A program made the position numbers and the translations under genes. A model generated the notes under the pieces. The model worked only from the letters and a program-made list of their open reading frames with translations. It ran no database searches and was not told where the DNA came from. Below are positions 49,597 to 59,192 of a DNA stretch of 64,000 nucleotides, piece after piece. Every line of letters begins with the position of its first letter. Position 1 is the stretch's first letter. Origin of the DNA: Lachnospiraceae bacterium (GTDB lineage Bacteria > Bacillota > Clostridia > Lachnospirales > Lachnospiraceae); assembly GCA_902362715.1 (NCBI GenBank), contig CABIXN010000001.1, positions 351,196 to 415,195 on the forward strand, read 5' to 3'.

Positions 49597-49618
49597 AAGT
49601 CTCGCAAGAGCGAGACTT
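49597..49618. repeat. Palindromic element AAGTCTCGC-AAGA-GCGAGACTT
   Basis: A perfect 9-bp-arm hairpin in the 484-bp gap between the receptor and permease genes. A diverged relative with the same AAGTCTCGC start and a nearby ACATCTGATATA lies at 55700-55755. The rest of the gap has the second sigma-54 promoter and no gene. Confidence 0.55.
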
Positions 49619-49640
49619 AAACCTGTCCTGATCTGAAAAA

Positions 49641-49656
49641 TGGCATAGAAATTGCT
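49641..49656 (+). promoter_or_regulatory. Second sigma-54 promoter, main operon
   Basis: TGGCATAGAAATTGCT has the same -24/-12 core and spacing as the promoter at 48097. It lies about 165 bp before the permease start. Confidence 0.85.
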
Positions 49657-49820
49657 TAATATAAGAGCAGAGATCAGGAATAGAGACAGATATAAAAGTG
49701 TGTACAGTCATGATATGGAGGTGAAAAGGAAACAATTTTGTCAGACTGGTATCTGTATATAATCTGTTCGAAAAAGGAAAGTAAGAAGAGAAGGTAAATG
49801 GAAAACGGAGGATATACAAA

Positions 49821-50792
49821 ATGAAAGAAAAGGAAATCTCTGCAAGAAGTTTAAAAGCTTATACAAAAGCGATTGCGGTCCTGATAGTCATCATTGCCGC
49901 TCTGGTGATTTTAAACATTATTACAGAAGGGAAGCTGCTGTCAGTTTCAAATATCAAGATTATGATCAGTTCGGCAACCGTCCCAACGATGATTGCTCTG
50001 GGATTCACATTTTTGTTTGCATGTAATGTTACGGACCTTTCTCCGGGTGCACTGGTAATTCTCACAGCTACCGCAGCCGGTGTGCTTGGAAATCAGTTCG
50101 GAGTCGTCCCTATGATTATCGGCAGTATTCTGCTTGGTATGGGATGCGGTCTTTTAAACTTTACGATTTACAGAGTAACAAAGATTCCCCCATGGATTGC
50201 GGGACTGGGCATGACCATGGTTTATGAAGCGATTGTAGGATATTATTCCAGTGTTCGTGCAGCACAGGGATTAAAAGTAGTTGTTTTGGAAGACGATAAG
50301 CGCTTTTTGGGGCAGCAGCCGGGAATCTATATTATGCTGATAATCGGACTGGTGGCAGCTTATATTCTGTATAACCACACAACCCTTGGAATTAATATGC
50401 GGGCTGCAGGCTGTAATGAGGATGTGGCGTCTGTTATGGGAATTCGTGTTTCAAAGGCTTTAATTCTCGGAGGTCTGGTATCCGGATTCTTTTTTGGATA
50501 TGCAGGTATTATCAAGGAAAGTTATGCAAGCTTTGTAAATGCCCAGAGCGGTCTTTCTAGTCTTTCTACCACGTTTCAGCCTCTGGCGGCTGTGCTGCTT
50601 GCAAAAGCCCTTTCCAAATACATAAACAGAATTGCAGCGATTCCAATCGGAACATTTTTGATTGTTCTTGTATTTAATGTACTGACGCTGCTGGGAGTGC
50701 CTTCCGGAACATTCCAGGAAACACTGCTTGGCGTTATTGTTGTAGTATTTGGCATCCTGGCACAGAAGAATGTAAAGGGGGTTGTAAAATAG
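49821..50792 (+). CDS. CUT2 sugar ABC transporter permease 1
   Basis: A 323-residue RbsC-like membrane protein with about 8-10 helices. NVTDLSPGALVILTATAAGVLG matches the DLSVG-type motif of the family, and AAGCNEDVASVMGIRVSKAL is the cytoplasmic coupling loop. It stops one base into the ATPase GTG, so the two are coupled. It pairs with a second permease at 52297 to form a heterodimeric channel. Confidence 0.9.
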   Translation: MKEKEISARSLKAYTKAIAVLIVIIAALVILNIITEGKLLSVSNIKIMISSATVPTMIALGFTFLFACNVTDLSPGALVILTATAAGVLGNQFGVVPMIIGSILLGMGCGLLNFTIYRVTKIPPWIAGLGMTMVYEAIVGYYSSVRAAQGLKVVVLEDDKRFLGQQPGIYIMLIIGLVAAYILYNHTTLGINMRAAGCNEDVASVMGIRVSKALILGGLVSGFFFGYAGIIKESYASFVNAQSGLSSLSTTFQPLAAVLLAKALSKYINRIAAIPIGTFLIVLVFNVLTLLGVPSGTFQETLLGVIVVVFGILAQKNVKGVVK

Positions 50793-52297
50793 TGAAAAAA
50801 GAATGCGTATTAAAAATAGAAAACCTGAATAAAAGTTTTGGCATTACTCATGCCAATAAAAATATATGTATGGAGCTGCATAAAGGAGAAATCCGTGGTT
50901 TGTCAGGGGAAAACGGATGTGGAAAATCCACACTGCTTTCACAGATCGCAGGGATTTATCACAGCGATTCCGGAACTATGTATAAAGACGGAGAAGTTTA
51001 TGCACCAAAAAACCCCATTGATGCGGGAGACCATAAAATCGCCATTGTAGTACAGGAGCTTGGTTTGATTGCAGATCTGCCGGCAGGGGTCAATGCGTTT
51101 CTTGGAAAAACAGGACAGTTTACAAAATTTGGATATCTGAGCCTGAAAAAAGTATATCAGGCAGCAAATGCGGAACTGGAAAAATGGGGACTGCCCAAAA
51201 TGAATTTCCGTTCTCTGGCCGGAGGCATGAATGTTGAGAATCGAAAAATGATAGAGCTGGTGCGGGCCCTTTCCAGTGATCCGGATATTCTGATATTGGA
51301 TGAAGTCACCCAGTCTTTGTCCCATGATAACAGAAATATTGTTTATCAGCTGCTGAAAAAATTTAAAGAAATGAACCGGAGCATTATTTTGATTTCCCAT
51401 GATCTGGAAGAAACTTTAAGAATTACTGATACCATTTCAATTTTAAGAGACGGAGAACTTCTGGATACAGTAAACAGCAGGGAAATTTCAGAGGATGAGC
51501 TGAAACGGCGTATGGTAGGCAGAAATATTGAAGGTGACTATTACCGCAGTGATGAAGAAGAAATTTATGAAGATGAAGTAATTTTTTCGTTCTCAGAAGT
51601 TTCCACAGAAAGCGGATTAAAAGACGTGTCCTTTGATGTTCATAAAGGAGAGATCCTTGGGTTCTGCGGTTTAAGTGATTCCGGGATACATGATATCGGA
51701 CAGGCAGCTTACGGGCTTATGAAACCGGAAAAAGGAAAGATTATGCTTCATTCGGACCAGGTTGAAATTGTCAGTACCAATGTATCCTTAAATCACAGAA
51801 TGGCATATGTGCCCAAGGACAGAGACGGCGAAGCTTTAATGATGAAAACGACAATCTTAAGAAACCTCTGCCTCACTTCCATGGAGCAGATCAGAGGAAA
51901 AGCGGGATATATCAGCGCATCCCATATGAAAAAAATGGCGGAGGATGCAAAAGCGGAATTTAACATTAAATGTACCAGTGTTCTGCAGAACATGAATGGT
52001 TTAAGCGGCGGTAATAAACAAAAAGTAAATCTGGGCCGGTGGCTGTTAAAGGATCTTCAGCTTCTTATTATTGACTGTCCCACCAGAGGTGTTGATGTAG
52101 GGGTAAAATCTTATATTTATCAGTGTATGAAAGAAGCAAAAAAGAAGGGAATCTCTATGATTCTCATTACCGATGAGTTAACAGAAGCAATGGGTATGTC
52201 CGATCACATTATTGTTATGAAAAACGGAGGCATTAAAAAGAAAATTGCCCGGAGTTCCCACTTTAATGAAGAAGAAATGATAGAGGTGATGATCTGA
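50792..52297 (+). CDS. CUT2 sugar ABC transporter ATP-binding protein
   Basis: A 501-residue duplicated ATPase like RbsA. The first domain has Walker A GENGCGKSTLLS, a modified signature SLAGGMNVENRKM and Walker B DILILDEVTQSLS. The second domain is degenerate at Walker A (GLSDSGIHD), as in the family, but keeps LSGGNKQKVNLGRWL and LIIDCPTRGVDVG. GTG start. It is coupled at both ends: one-base overlaps with each permease gene. Confidence 0.92.
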   Translation: MKKECVLKIENLNKSFGITHANKNICMELHKGEIRGLSGENGCGKSTLLSQIAGIYHSDSGTMYKDGEVYAPKNPIDAGDHKIAIVVQELGLIADLPAGVNAFLGKTGQFTKFGYLSLKKVYQAANAELEKWGLPKMNFRSLAGGMNVENRKMIELVRALSSDPDILILDEVTQSLSHDNRNIVYQLLKKFKEMNRSIILISHDLEETLRITDTISILRDGELLDTVNSREISEDELKRRMVGRNIEGDYYRSDEEEIYEDEVIFSFSEVSTESGLKDVSFDVHKGEILGFCGLSDSGIHDIGQAAYGLMKPEKGKIMLHSDQVEIVSTNVSLNHRMAYVPKDRDGEALMMKTTILRNLCLTSMEQIRGKAGYISASHMKKMAEDAKAEFNIKCTSVLQNMNGLSGGNKQKVNLGRWLLKDLQLLIIDCPTRGVDVGVKSYIYQCMKEAKKKGISMILITDELTEAMGMSDHIIVMKNGGIKKKIARSSHFNEEEMIEVMI

Positions 52298-53262
52298 TGA
52301 AAAAACTTAAATCTGTAAATTTACTGGATATTATACCTGTGATAACTCTGGCAGTTATTTTTCTGATCTTTGTAATTGCCTCTGACGGCAATACTATAAC
52401 CGCTTATAATCTAAAAAATCTGGTCAGCCAGGTAGTGCCTGTTGCCATCGGAAGTCTTGGTGTTATTTTTGTAGTGGCCCTTGGAAGCACCGATATTTCT
52501 GTAGGAGCCAGTGCGGCGTTATGTTCTACCATTGCAGCTATGCTTGCAGGGAGGATCAGCCCGTGGATTCTAATTCCACTTGCACTGGTACTTAGTATAG
52601 CCATGGGAATGCTCATTGGATTTATTGTAACAAAATTTAAAATGGATTCTTTTATGACGACACTGGCATTTTTAATTGCCATTAAAGGATTATTAAATTA
52701 TGTATTAACGCTGGAGCTTGTGTATGCGCCTGCTGAATTATCCTTTGTTACAAGTTTCTGGTTTAGTTTTTTGATTCTTATTATTTTGATTGTGCTGATT
52801 TATTTTATCTTTGAACATACAAAGTTCGGATTTTATTGTAAATGCATTGGAGAAAATGAGAGAACGGTCCGGTCTGTTGGTGTCAATGTTAATAAAATCC
52901 GTTTGATCTGCTTTGCTTTATCCGGATGTATGGCTGGAATTTTCGGATTTATCCAGCTGTGCAAAGTAGGCGGTTCCACAAATACACTCTGCAATATGAT
53001 GGAAATGAGAATTCAGATGGCCATTTTCCTGGGAGGAGTACTGGTAAGCGGAGGATTTTCCGCTAAGCTTTATAAAGTGCTGCTTGGTTCCATTACCATT
53101 ATTGTAATTGAGAATGGTTTAACAGTATGTCAGGTTTCTAGTACCATTGCGGAAGCAGTGGAAGGGATTCTGCTGATTGTTATTTTGTGTATTACCGTTC
53201 GTTTTAATAATGTATCTCAGAAAAAGAGTGCCGAAGAAGCAGCGAAGCTGGAACATGCATAA
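52297..53262 (+). CDS. CUT2 sugar ABC transporter permease 2
   Basis: A 321-residue RbsC-like permease with about 8-10 helices. GSTDISVGASAALCSTIAAM is the family motif, and GENERTVRSVGVNVNKIRL is the coupling loop. It completes the importer. A 101-bp gap follows to the cupin gene. Confidence 0.9.
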   Translation: MKKLKSVNLLDIIPVITLAVIFLIFVIASDGNTITAYNLKNLVSQVVPVAIGSLGVIFVVALGSTDISVGASAALCSTIAAMLAGRISPWILIPLALVLSIAMGMLIGFIVTKFKMDSFMTTLAFLIAIKGLLNYVLTLELVYAPAELSFVTSFWFSFLILIILIVLIYFIFEHTKFGFYCKCIGENERTVRSVGVNVNKIRLICFALSGCMAGIFGFIQLCKVGGSTNTLCNMMEMRIQMAIFLGGVLVSGGFSAKLYKVLLGSITIIVIENGLTVCQVSSTIAEAVEGILLIVILCITVRFNNVSQKKSAEEAAKLEHA

Positions 53263-53363
53263 AAGAAAAACTAGTATGGATATTGCTTCATAGTAATGAG
53301 AAAGAAAAAATTACAGTAATAAGCAGCATCGCTTATGGCTATATAAGACGAGGAGGAAGAACC

Positions 53364-53702
53364 ATGAAGATAATGAAAGTCAGTGATGCAAAAGAGTACC
53401 CCACAACAGGACATTATGATATGCGCTGTCTGCGGCTCCAGGGAGCAGACACCAGCAATTGCCAGGATTTCACCCTGGGTGTTTCCCATTTTCTGCCGGC
53501 AGGAAAAACAGATTTTCTAAAGGCAGGTGTGGAGCTGATTTATTTTGTACTGGAAGGGGAGCTTACGCTGGTTACAGAAGAGGGAACCTGTAAGCTGCAG
53601 AAGTACGATTCCGTTCATTTTAATATCGGAGAGAAAAAAGCAATGATCAATGAAACGAATATGCCTGCATCTATGTTAGTGATTGCAGGTATGCCGAAAT
53701 AA
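53364..53702 (+). CDS. Cupin-domain protein
   Basis: A 112-residue single cupin barrel (GVSHFLPAGKTDFLKAGVELIYFVLEGELTLVTEEG). The metal-binding His set is reduced, so a binding or non-metal role is possible. The ATG at 53364 follows GAGGAGG; the longer frame to 53283 lacks support. It lies between importer and dehydrogenase genes. It may act as a sugar epimerase/isomerase or a ligand sensor. Confidence 0.78.
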   Translation: MKIMKVSDAKEYPTTGHYDMRCLRLQGADTSNCQDFTLGVSHFLPAGKTDFLKAGVELIYFVLEGELTLVTEEGTCKLQKYDSVHFNIGEKKAMINETNMPASMLVIAGMPK

Positions 53703-53733
53703 AAGGCAGATGATAGAAGGAGGGTGTTTTAAA

Positions 53734-54690
53734 ATGAAAGCAGAAGAAAAGAAGCAGTTGGCCAGGGAATTTTATACATCTATGTATCGAATCCGAAGAT
53801 TTGAGGAAGAGGTATTTGAATTTTATAAAAGAGGTCTGATGCCGGGACTGGCGCATTTGTATCTGGGAGAAGAAGCCATTGCCGCCGGAGCCTGTGCGGC
53901 GGTGGAAGAAAAGGATTATATCGGAAGTACTCACAGGGGCCACGGTCATCTGGTGGCAAGAGGAGCTGATACAAAACGTATGATGGCAGAGATTTTAGGT
54001 AAGGCTACCGGGTATTCCAAAGGAAAAGGCGGCTCTATGCATATTATTGCTATGGATAAAGGAATTCTCGGGGCCAATGGTATTGTAGGAGGAGAGATTC
54101 CCATTGCAACCGGTGCTGCTTATGCGGCGAAATACAGAAACAGTGGTCAGGTTGTTTTGTGTTTTCTTGGGGATTCGGCTTCAAATCAGGGAACATTCCA
54201 TGAAAGCATTAATATGGCGGCTGCCTGGGATCTGCCTATTGTATATATTATTGAGAATAATTCCTTTGGTATTTCCGTGGATATCCACCGGGTAACGAAA
54301 GAACATGATCTGGCGAAACGTGCAGTGGGTTACGGGATAGAAGGTGTTACCATTGACGGAAATGATGTGTTTAAGGTGTATGAGACAGTAAAACGCGGGG
54401 CAGAACGTGCAAGAGAAGGAAAGGGACCCACAATTGTTGAGTGCAAGACTTACCGGTGGCAGGGACATCATGTAGGGGATCCGGCTGCTTACAGACCACA
54501 GGGAGCACTGGAAGAGTGGAAAAAGAAAGAGCCGATTTTAAACCTGGAAAAACTGGGATTATTGACAACAGAAGAAATTCAGAAAATCAAAAATGATATT
54601 GACAAAGAAATCGAAGAAGCATGCAAATTTGCAGAAGAAAGCCCGTATGCAGATGTCAGCGAAGCATATACGGATGTATTTTCAGATTAA
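53734..54690 (+). CDS. acoA: Acetoin-dehydrogenase-like E1 alpha (TPP-dependent)
   Basis: A 318-residue E1 alpha subunit. HLYLGEEAIAAG, GSTHRGHGHLVARGAD and the TPP motif GDSASNQG...ENN (29 residues in the usual place) match AcoA more closely than pyruvate-dehydrogenase E1. The enzyme removes an acyl unit from acetoin or a related ketol and passes it to lipoyl E2. The first Gly-Asp-Gly position reads GDS. The ATG at 53734 has GGAGGGTG before it. First gene of a complete alpha-beta-E2-E3 set. Confidence 0.88.
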   Translation: MKAEEKKQLAREFYTSMYRIRRFEEEVFEFYKRGLMPGLAHLYLGEEAIAAGACAAVEEKDYIGSTHRGHGHLVARGADTKRMMAEILGKATGYSKGKGGSMHIIAMDKGILGANGIVGGEIPIATGAAYAAKYRNSGQVVLCFLGDSASNQGTFHESINMAAAWDLPIVYIIENNSFGISVDIHRVTKEHDLAKRAVGYGIEGVTIDGNDVFKVYETVKRGAERAREGKGPTIVECKTYRWQGHHVGDPAAYRPQGALEEWKKKEPILNLEKLGLLTTEEIQKIKNDIDKEIEEACKFAEESPYADVSEAYTDVFSD

Positions 54691-54714
54691 TCAGGCTGCA
54701 GGAGGAAACATAAT

Positions 54715-55689
54715 ATGAGAACAATCATGTACAGAGATGCCATTCGCGAAGGGCTGGATGAAGAGATGGCACGGGACGAAAATGTTGTAATTTTAGGTGA
54801 GGATGTAGGGGTTAATGACGGTACCTTTAAATGTACTGCGGGATTGAGAGAAAAATACGGAGATTTAAGATGTAAAGATACGCCAATCAGTGAGTCCGGA
54901 TTTATCGGTATGAGTGTCGGTATGGCAATTGCAGGTATGCGTCCGGTGCCGGAACTGATGTTTAATGACTTTGCCTTGGTGTGTATGGATCAGATCTGCA
55001 ATCAGGCAGCAAAAATTATTTATATGTCCGGCGGACAGACAAAACTTCCTATGGTAATAAGGACCACAATGGGCGCCGGCCGTTCTTCAGCAGCTCAGCA
55101 TTCTCAGAATCTTCATGCATTTTTTGCACATATTCCGGGACTTAAAGTTGTTATGCCTTCTAATGCAGCAGATGCAAAGGGATTATTAAAAACAGCCATT
55201 CGTGATAACAGTCCAGTTATTTTTATAGAACATAAACTGCAGTATACCCAGAACTTTGAAGTTCCAGAGGGAGAATATCTGATTCCCTTCGGCCAGGCAA
55301 ATGTAGTAAGAGAAGGAACGGATCTTACCATTGTAGCTACTTCCACAATGGTAAATCATGCCGTGAAAGCGGCGGAAGCATATGCAAAAGAAGGAAAGAG
55401 TATAGAAGTTATTGATCCGCGGACCATCGTGCCGCTGGATATGGATACGATTCTAAAATCTGTGAGAAAAACAGGAAAACTGCTGATTATAGATGAAGGG
55501 CATGAAAGTTTTGGAATCAGCGGAGAAATCGCGCTTCGCGTTCAGAAAGATGCATTTTATGATCTGGAAGCCCCGATTATGCGTCTTGGTCTGGCAGATG
55601 TGCCTCTTCCATTCAGTCCGGCGCTGGAGTTTCCGTTAATTCCGGATTTAAAATCTATCAAGGCAGCGGTAAAGGAAATTCTTGGATAA
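54715..55689 (+). CDS. acoB: Acetoin-dehydrogenase-like E1 beta
   Basis: A 324-residue E1 beta subunit with a transketolase pyrimidine-binding domain (REGLDEEMARDENVVILGEDVG) and a C-terminal transketolase domain (GKSIEVIDPRTIVPLD). It forms a heterotetramer with E1 alpha. The 24-bp gap carries AGGAGG. A 92-bp gap with a hairpin-like repeat follows before E2. Confidence 0.9.
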   Translation: MRTIMYRDAIREGLDEEMARDENVVILGEDVGVNDGTFKCTAGLREKYGDLRCKDTPISESGFIGMSVGMAIAGMRPVPELMFNDFALVCMDQICNQAAKIIYMSGGQTKLPMVIRTTMGAGRSSAAQHSQNLHAFFAHIPGLKVVMPSNAADAKGLLKTAIRDNSPVIFIEHKLQYTQNFEVPEGEYLIPFGQANVVREGTDLTIVATSTMVNHAVKAAEAYAKEGKSIEVIDPRTIVPLDMDTILKSVRKTGKLLIIDEGHESFGISGEIALRVQKDAFYDLEAPIMRLGLADVPLPFSPALEFPLIPDLKSIKAAVKEILG

Positions 55690-55781
55690 GAAATCAAATG
55701 AGATTCAAGTCTCGCGAGAGCGTATATTAGGCGGGAGTCATCTCACATCTGATATAAAAGGGTCAGAAGAAGGAGGAAATT

Positions 55782-57137
55782 ATGGCAGAAGTTATTATTA
55801 TGCCGAAGTTAGGTTTTAATATGGATGAGGGAGAACTGGTAAGCTGGCATAAAAAAGCCGGAGATCCCATCGCAAAGGGAGAACTGTTCTTTGAGATCAA
55901 TACGGATAAAACAACAATGCCCATTGAAGCTACCAGCGACGGAGTGGTATTAAAAATTCTGGTGGAAGAAGGAGAGACTGTTGAGGTATTTACACCGGTA
56001 GCTGTGGTGGGACAGGAAGGCGAGGATCCGGATGCTGTTTTGGCACAGGGAGTGGCAACTGCTTCTTTAGACGGCAGGGTAGATGAGTCATCAGCAGATG
56101 GGAAAGCAGAAGAAAACAAAAAAGAGCCCCAGTCAGAGGCGCAGTGCCAGAGCGGTGTATCAGAAACAGACATCAAAGACTTAAAACTGACGCCAAAAGC
56201 AAGAAAGCTGATTTTGGATGAAAGCCTGGATCCGGTGTCTATTGCCAAGATTACCGGAACCGGATATCAGGGAGGAATCACTGCAAAAGATATCAAAGCC
56301 TCTCCACTGGCAAGAAAACTTGCAGAAAAATCCGGAGTTGATCTCCTGGCAGTAGAGGGTACTGGTGTAAACGGAAAAATTATGAAAGAGGACGTAAAAA
56401 GAGCCGCCGAACATCAGGCCTATACAGAAGATACATCTGAGAAAAAAGTGCTGTCTGCAGTTCCCTATAAAGGCGTCCGCAAAATTATCGGAGATAAGCT
56501 GGCAGAAAGTAAATTTACTGCACCGCATTTGTATTTTACCGATGCAGTGGATACCACCAATATGACTGCTTTCAGAAAAGAGATGAATCAGGTATCCGAG
56601 CGCAAAATTACAGTTTCAGATCTGCTGGTTTATGCGGCAGGCAAGGCCCTTGTAAAATTCCCGGGTATTAATACTTCTCTGGTTGATGGAAATATCGTTA
56701 CTTATGAAAGCACTAATATTGGCGTGGCCGTGGCAGGGGACAATGGACTGGTTGTTCCGGTAATTAAAAATGTACAGGAGAAATCCCTGACAAAAGTTTC
56801 GGAAGAAAACAGAGATCTGGTGGACCGGGCAAAAGAAGGTCACTTAAAACCGGAAGAATATACAGGCGGAACTTTTTCTATTTCAAATCTGGGAATGTTT
56901 GGAATTGATAATTTTACAGCAATTATTAATCCTCCGGAAGCGGCAATTCTTTCGGTCAGTTCCGTGAGAAAAACTCCGGTGGTTGTGGAGAAAGACGGAG
57001 AGGACAAAATAGAAATCCGTCCCATGATGAATATTCAGCTGTCGGTGGACCACAGATTGATCGACGGTCTGCTGGCTGCGCAGTTTGTAGGCTATATGAA
57101 GGAACTGCTGGAAAATCCATTAAAAATTCTGATGTAG
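55782..57137 (+). CDS. acoC: Dihydrolipoyl acyltransferase E2 of the 2-oxo acid/acetoin complex
   Basis: A 451-residue E2 core. The lipoyl domain (1-80) carries the modified Lys in NTDKTTMPIE (Lys43). Two peripheral-subunit-binding segments follow (about 130-170, LTPKARKLI...GGITAKDI; and 170-215, ASPLARKLA...KIMKEDV), where most E2s have one. The catalytic domain (about 225-451) ends with the active-site DHRLIDGLLAA. It transfers the acyl group to CoA. AGGAGG precedes the ATG. Confidence 0.9.
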   Translation: MAEVIIMPKLGFNMDEGELVSWHKKAGDPIAKGELFFEINTDKTTMPIEATSDGVVLKILVEEGETVEVFTPVAVVGQEGEDPDAVLAQGVATASLDGRVDESSADGKAEENKKEPQSEAQCQSGVSETDIKDLKLTPKARKLILDESLDPVSIAKITGTGYQGGITAKDIKASPLARKLAEKSGVDLLAVEGTGVNGKIMKEDVKRAAEHQAYTEDTSEKKVLSAVPYKGVRKIIGDKLAESKFTAPHLYFTDAVDTTNMTAFRKEMNQVSERKITVSDLLVYAAGKALVKFPGINTSLVDGNIVTYESTNIGVAVAGDNGLVVPVIKNVQEKSLTKVSEENRDLVDRAKEGHLKPEEYTGGTFSISNLGMFGIDNFTAIINPPEAAILSVSSVRKTPVVVEKDGEDKIEIRPMMNIQLSVDHRLIDGLLAAQFVGYMKELLENPLKILM

Positions 57138-57159
57138 CAGACAGGAGGTGAATATATCA

Positions 57160-58539
57160 GTGAGTTACGATTATGATGTGGTAGTAATCGGCGGCGGACC
57201 GGGAGGATATGTGGCGGCCATAAAAGCCGCCCAGGCCGGCAAAAAGACGGCCATTATAGAAAAGGAAAGCTTAGGCGGAACCTGTCTGAATGTAGGCTGC
57301 ATTCCCACAAAAGCTCTTGTAAAAACAGTAAATGTCTATGAAGAAATTCTGCGCTCAGCGGATTTTGCCATTGAAGGAATTGACCTGTCAAAGGTTACTG
57401 TTTCTATGGAAAAGCTTCAGAAAAGAAAACAGGGAATTGTCAGACAGCTGACAGGGGGCGTGAATGCACTGCTGAAAGGAAACAAAGTGACGATTTTATC
57501 CGGAACGGCCCGGTTTGCGGATGCACATACAGTGCAGATAAAGGAACAGAGCGTGACTGCCGGATATTTCATCATTGCCACCGGTTCGGAAACATTAATG
57601 CCGGGCTTTATAGCGTATGAGGGAGATACCAGAATCATTACCAGCACAGAAGCGCTTTCCCTGCAGGAAATTCCGGAGAGTATGGTTATTATCGGCGGAG
57701 GTGTTATCGGAATTGAATTTGCGTATATCTATGCGCATCTTGGAACAAAGGTAACAGTTGTGGAGCTGATGGAACAGATTCTTCCCATGGTAGATGAGGA
57801 TATTTCAAAGCTGGCCAGAAAATCTCTGGAAAAAGCAGGAGTCGTCTTCCATACAGGGGCAAAAGTGAAAAAGATAAAAGATACAAATGTCATTTTTGAA
57901 AAAAATGGCACAGAAGAAGCAGTAAACGCTGAAATGACACTGATGGCAGTGGGAAGAGTTCCTTATACCGGAGAATTAAATGCAAAAGGAATTGGGATTG
58001 CTTTTGATAAAAAAGCAATTCGAACCGATGAGCATATGCGTACCAGTGTAGAGAATATATTTGCCATTGGAGATGTAAACGGGACTTCTATGCTGGCTCA
58101 TACAGCCAGTCATGAAGGGATTACAGCTGTTGAAAATATTCTGGGAGAACCGGCAGTGATGAGTTATGATGCAATTCCTTCCTGTATCTATATAGAGCCG
58201 GAAATTGCCTCCATCGGCCTTACCCAAAAGCAGGCAGAGGAGAAGTACGAAAATATAAAGGTTGGAAAATTCCCTATGTCTGCCAATGGAAAATCGCTGA
58301 TTGAAGGTGAAACGGGAGGTATGATCAAAGTTATTTTAGATGGAGACCTAAATGAAATCCTGGGGGTTCATATGTTTTGTGTACATGCCACAGATATGAT
58401 TGCGGAGGTGTCTGCGGCTATGAATCTGGAAGCTTCGGCGGAAGAAGTGCTCCATGCAGTACATCCTCATCCTACCGTTTCGGAAGCAGTGATGGAAGCG
58501 TTTATGTCTGCTTATGATAAAGCGGTTCATGCAATGTAG
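57160..58539 (+). CDS. lpdA: Dihydrolipoyl dehydrogenase (E3)
   Basis: A 459-residue flavoenzyme that reoxidises lipoamide and makes NADH. The FAD site is VVIGGGPGGYVAAIKA, the redox disulfide GGTCLNVGCIPTK, the NAD site VIIGGGVIGIEFAYIY, and the C-terminal His-Glu pair HPHPTVSEAVMEA. Start GTG 57160 lies 9 bp after AGGAGGTG; the frame start at 57148 falls inside that ribosome site. Fourth gene of the dehydrogenase complex. Confidence 0.94.
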   Translation: MSYDYDVVVIGGGPGGYVAAIKAAQAGKKTAIIEKESLGGTCLNVGCIPTKALVKTVNVYEEILRSADFAIEGIDLSKVTVSMEKLQKRKQGIVRQLTGGVNALLKGNKVTILSGTARFADAHTVQIKEQSVTAGYFIIATGSETLMPGFIAYEGDTRIITSTEALSLQEIPESMVIIGGGVIGIEFAYIYAHLGTKVTVVELMEQILPMVDEDISKLARKSLEKAGVVFHTGAKVKKIKDTNVIFEKNGTEEAVNAEMTLMAVGRVPYTGELNAKGIGIAFDKKAIRTDEHMRTSVENIFAIGDVNGTSMLAHTASHEGITAVENILGEPAVMSYDAIPSCIYIEPEIASIGLTQKQAEEKYENIKVGKFPMSANGKSLIEGETGGMIKVILDGDLNEILGVHMFCVHATDMIAEVSAAMNLEASAEEVLHAVHPHPTVSEAVMEAFMSAYDKAVHAM

Positions 58540-58570
58540 GAAAGAAGGATTAAGGGCACAGAACAAAAAA

Positions 58571-59182
58571 ATGATGAAAGAAAAGAAGATGATCTGTATC
58601 GGGGACAGTCTTACTTACGGGCTTGGTGTTCCTGTAGAGGATAACTGGGTGGAGCTTTTAAATAAAAGAAGCTTTCGTCAGGTGATTAATCGGGGAATCA
58701 GCGGTGATACTTCCGGAGGAATGCTGGCAAGATTTCACAGAGAGGTATTGGCAGAAATGCCGGACACAGTATTGATTATGGGCGGATCTAACGATCTGAT
58801 TATGGGATGTGATATCAGCGTTGTAAAATCAAATCTTATGGCGATGGTTCATCAGGCCTATGCTGCAAAAATAAACGTGATTGCCTGTGCGGAAATTTCC
58901 GGTGATACGGCGCACATCCGTCCGGACTGGAAGCAGATTTCAGACTTTTGTGAAGTGGATCAGAAATTGTTTCAGATGTCTATCTGGATGGAGGAATTCT
59001 GCCGGGTATTTCAGGTGCCGTTTATCAATTTATATGACCGGTTTAAAAAACGTACTCAGGGCCGGATTCAGGATTATTTTTTTGACGGTGTACACCCAAA
59101 CCGGCAGGGGCACCGGCTGATTGCAGATATTATTGCAGATGAACAAAGAATGGTATTAGATGAAAGAATGATAAGAAAATAG
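58571..59182 (+). CDS. SGNH/GDSL hydrolase
   Basis: A ~203-residue esterase-like protein. Block I is CIGDSLTYGLG (catalytic Ser), block III GGSNDLI, and block V DGVHPNRQGH (Asp and His). No signal peptide, so probably cytoplasmic. The start is uncertain: ATG 58571 has only a distant AAGAAGGA, and an in-frame ATG at 58514 overlaps E3. In this operon it could deacylate an imported sugar ester; inferred. Confidence 0.82.
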   Translation: MMKEKKMICIGDSLTYGLGVPVEDNWVELLNKRSFRQVINRGISGDTSGGMLARFHREVLAEMPDTVLIMGGSNDLIMGCDISVVKSNLMAMVHQAYAAKINVIACAEISGDTAHIRPDWKQISDFCEVDQKLFQMSIWMEEFCRVFQVPFINLYDRFKKRTQGRIQDYFFDGVHPNRQGHRLIADIIADEQRMVLDERMIRK

Positions 59183-59192
59183 GAGAAGAAAA

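Noticed and set aside
53734..58539. Housekeeping pyruvate dehydrogenase complex
   Set aside because: E1 motifs are closer to acetoin dehydrogenase, and the genes are embedded in a sigma-54-controlled sugar-transport operon.
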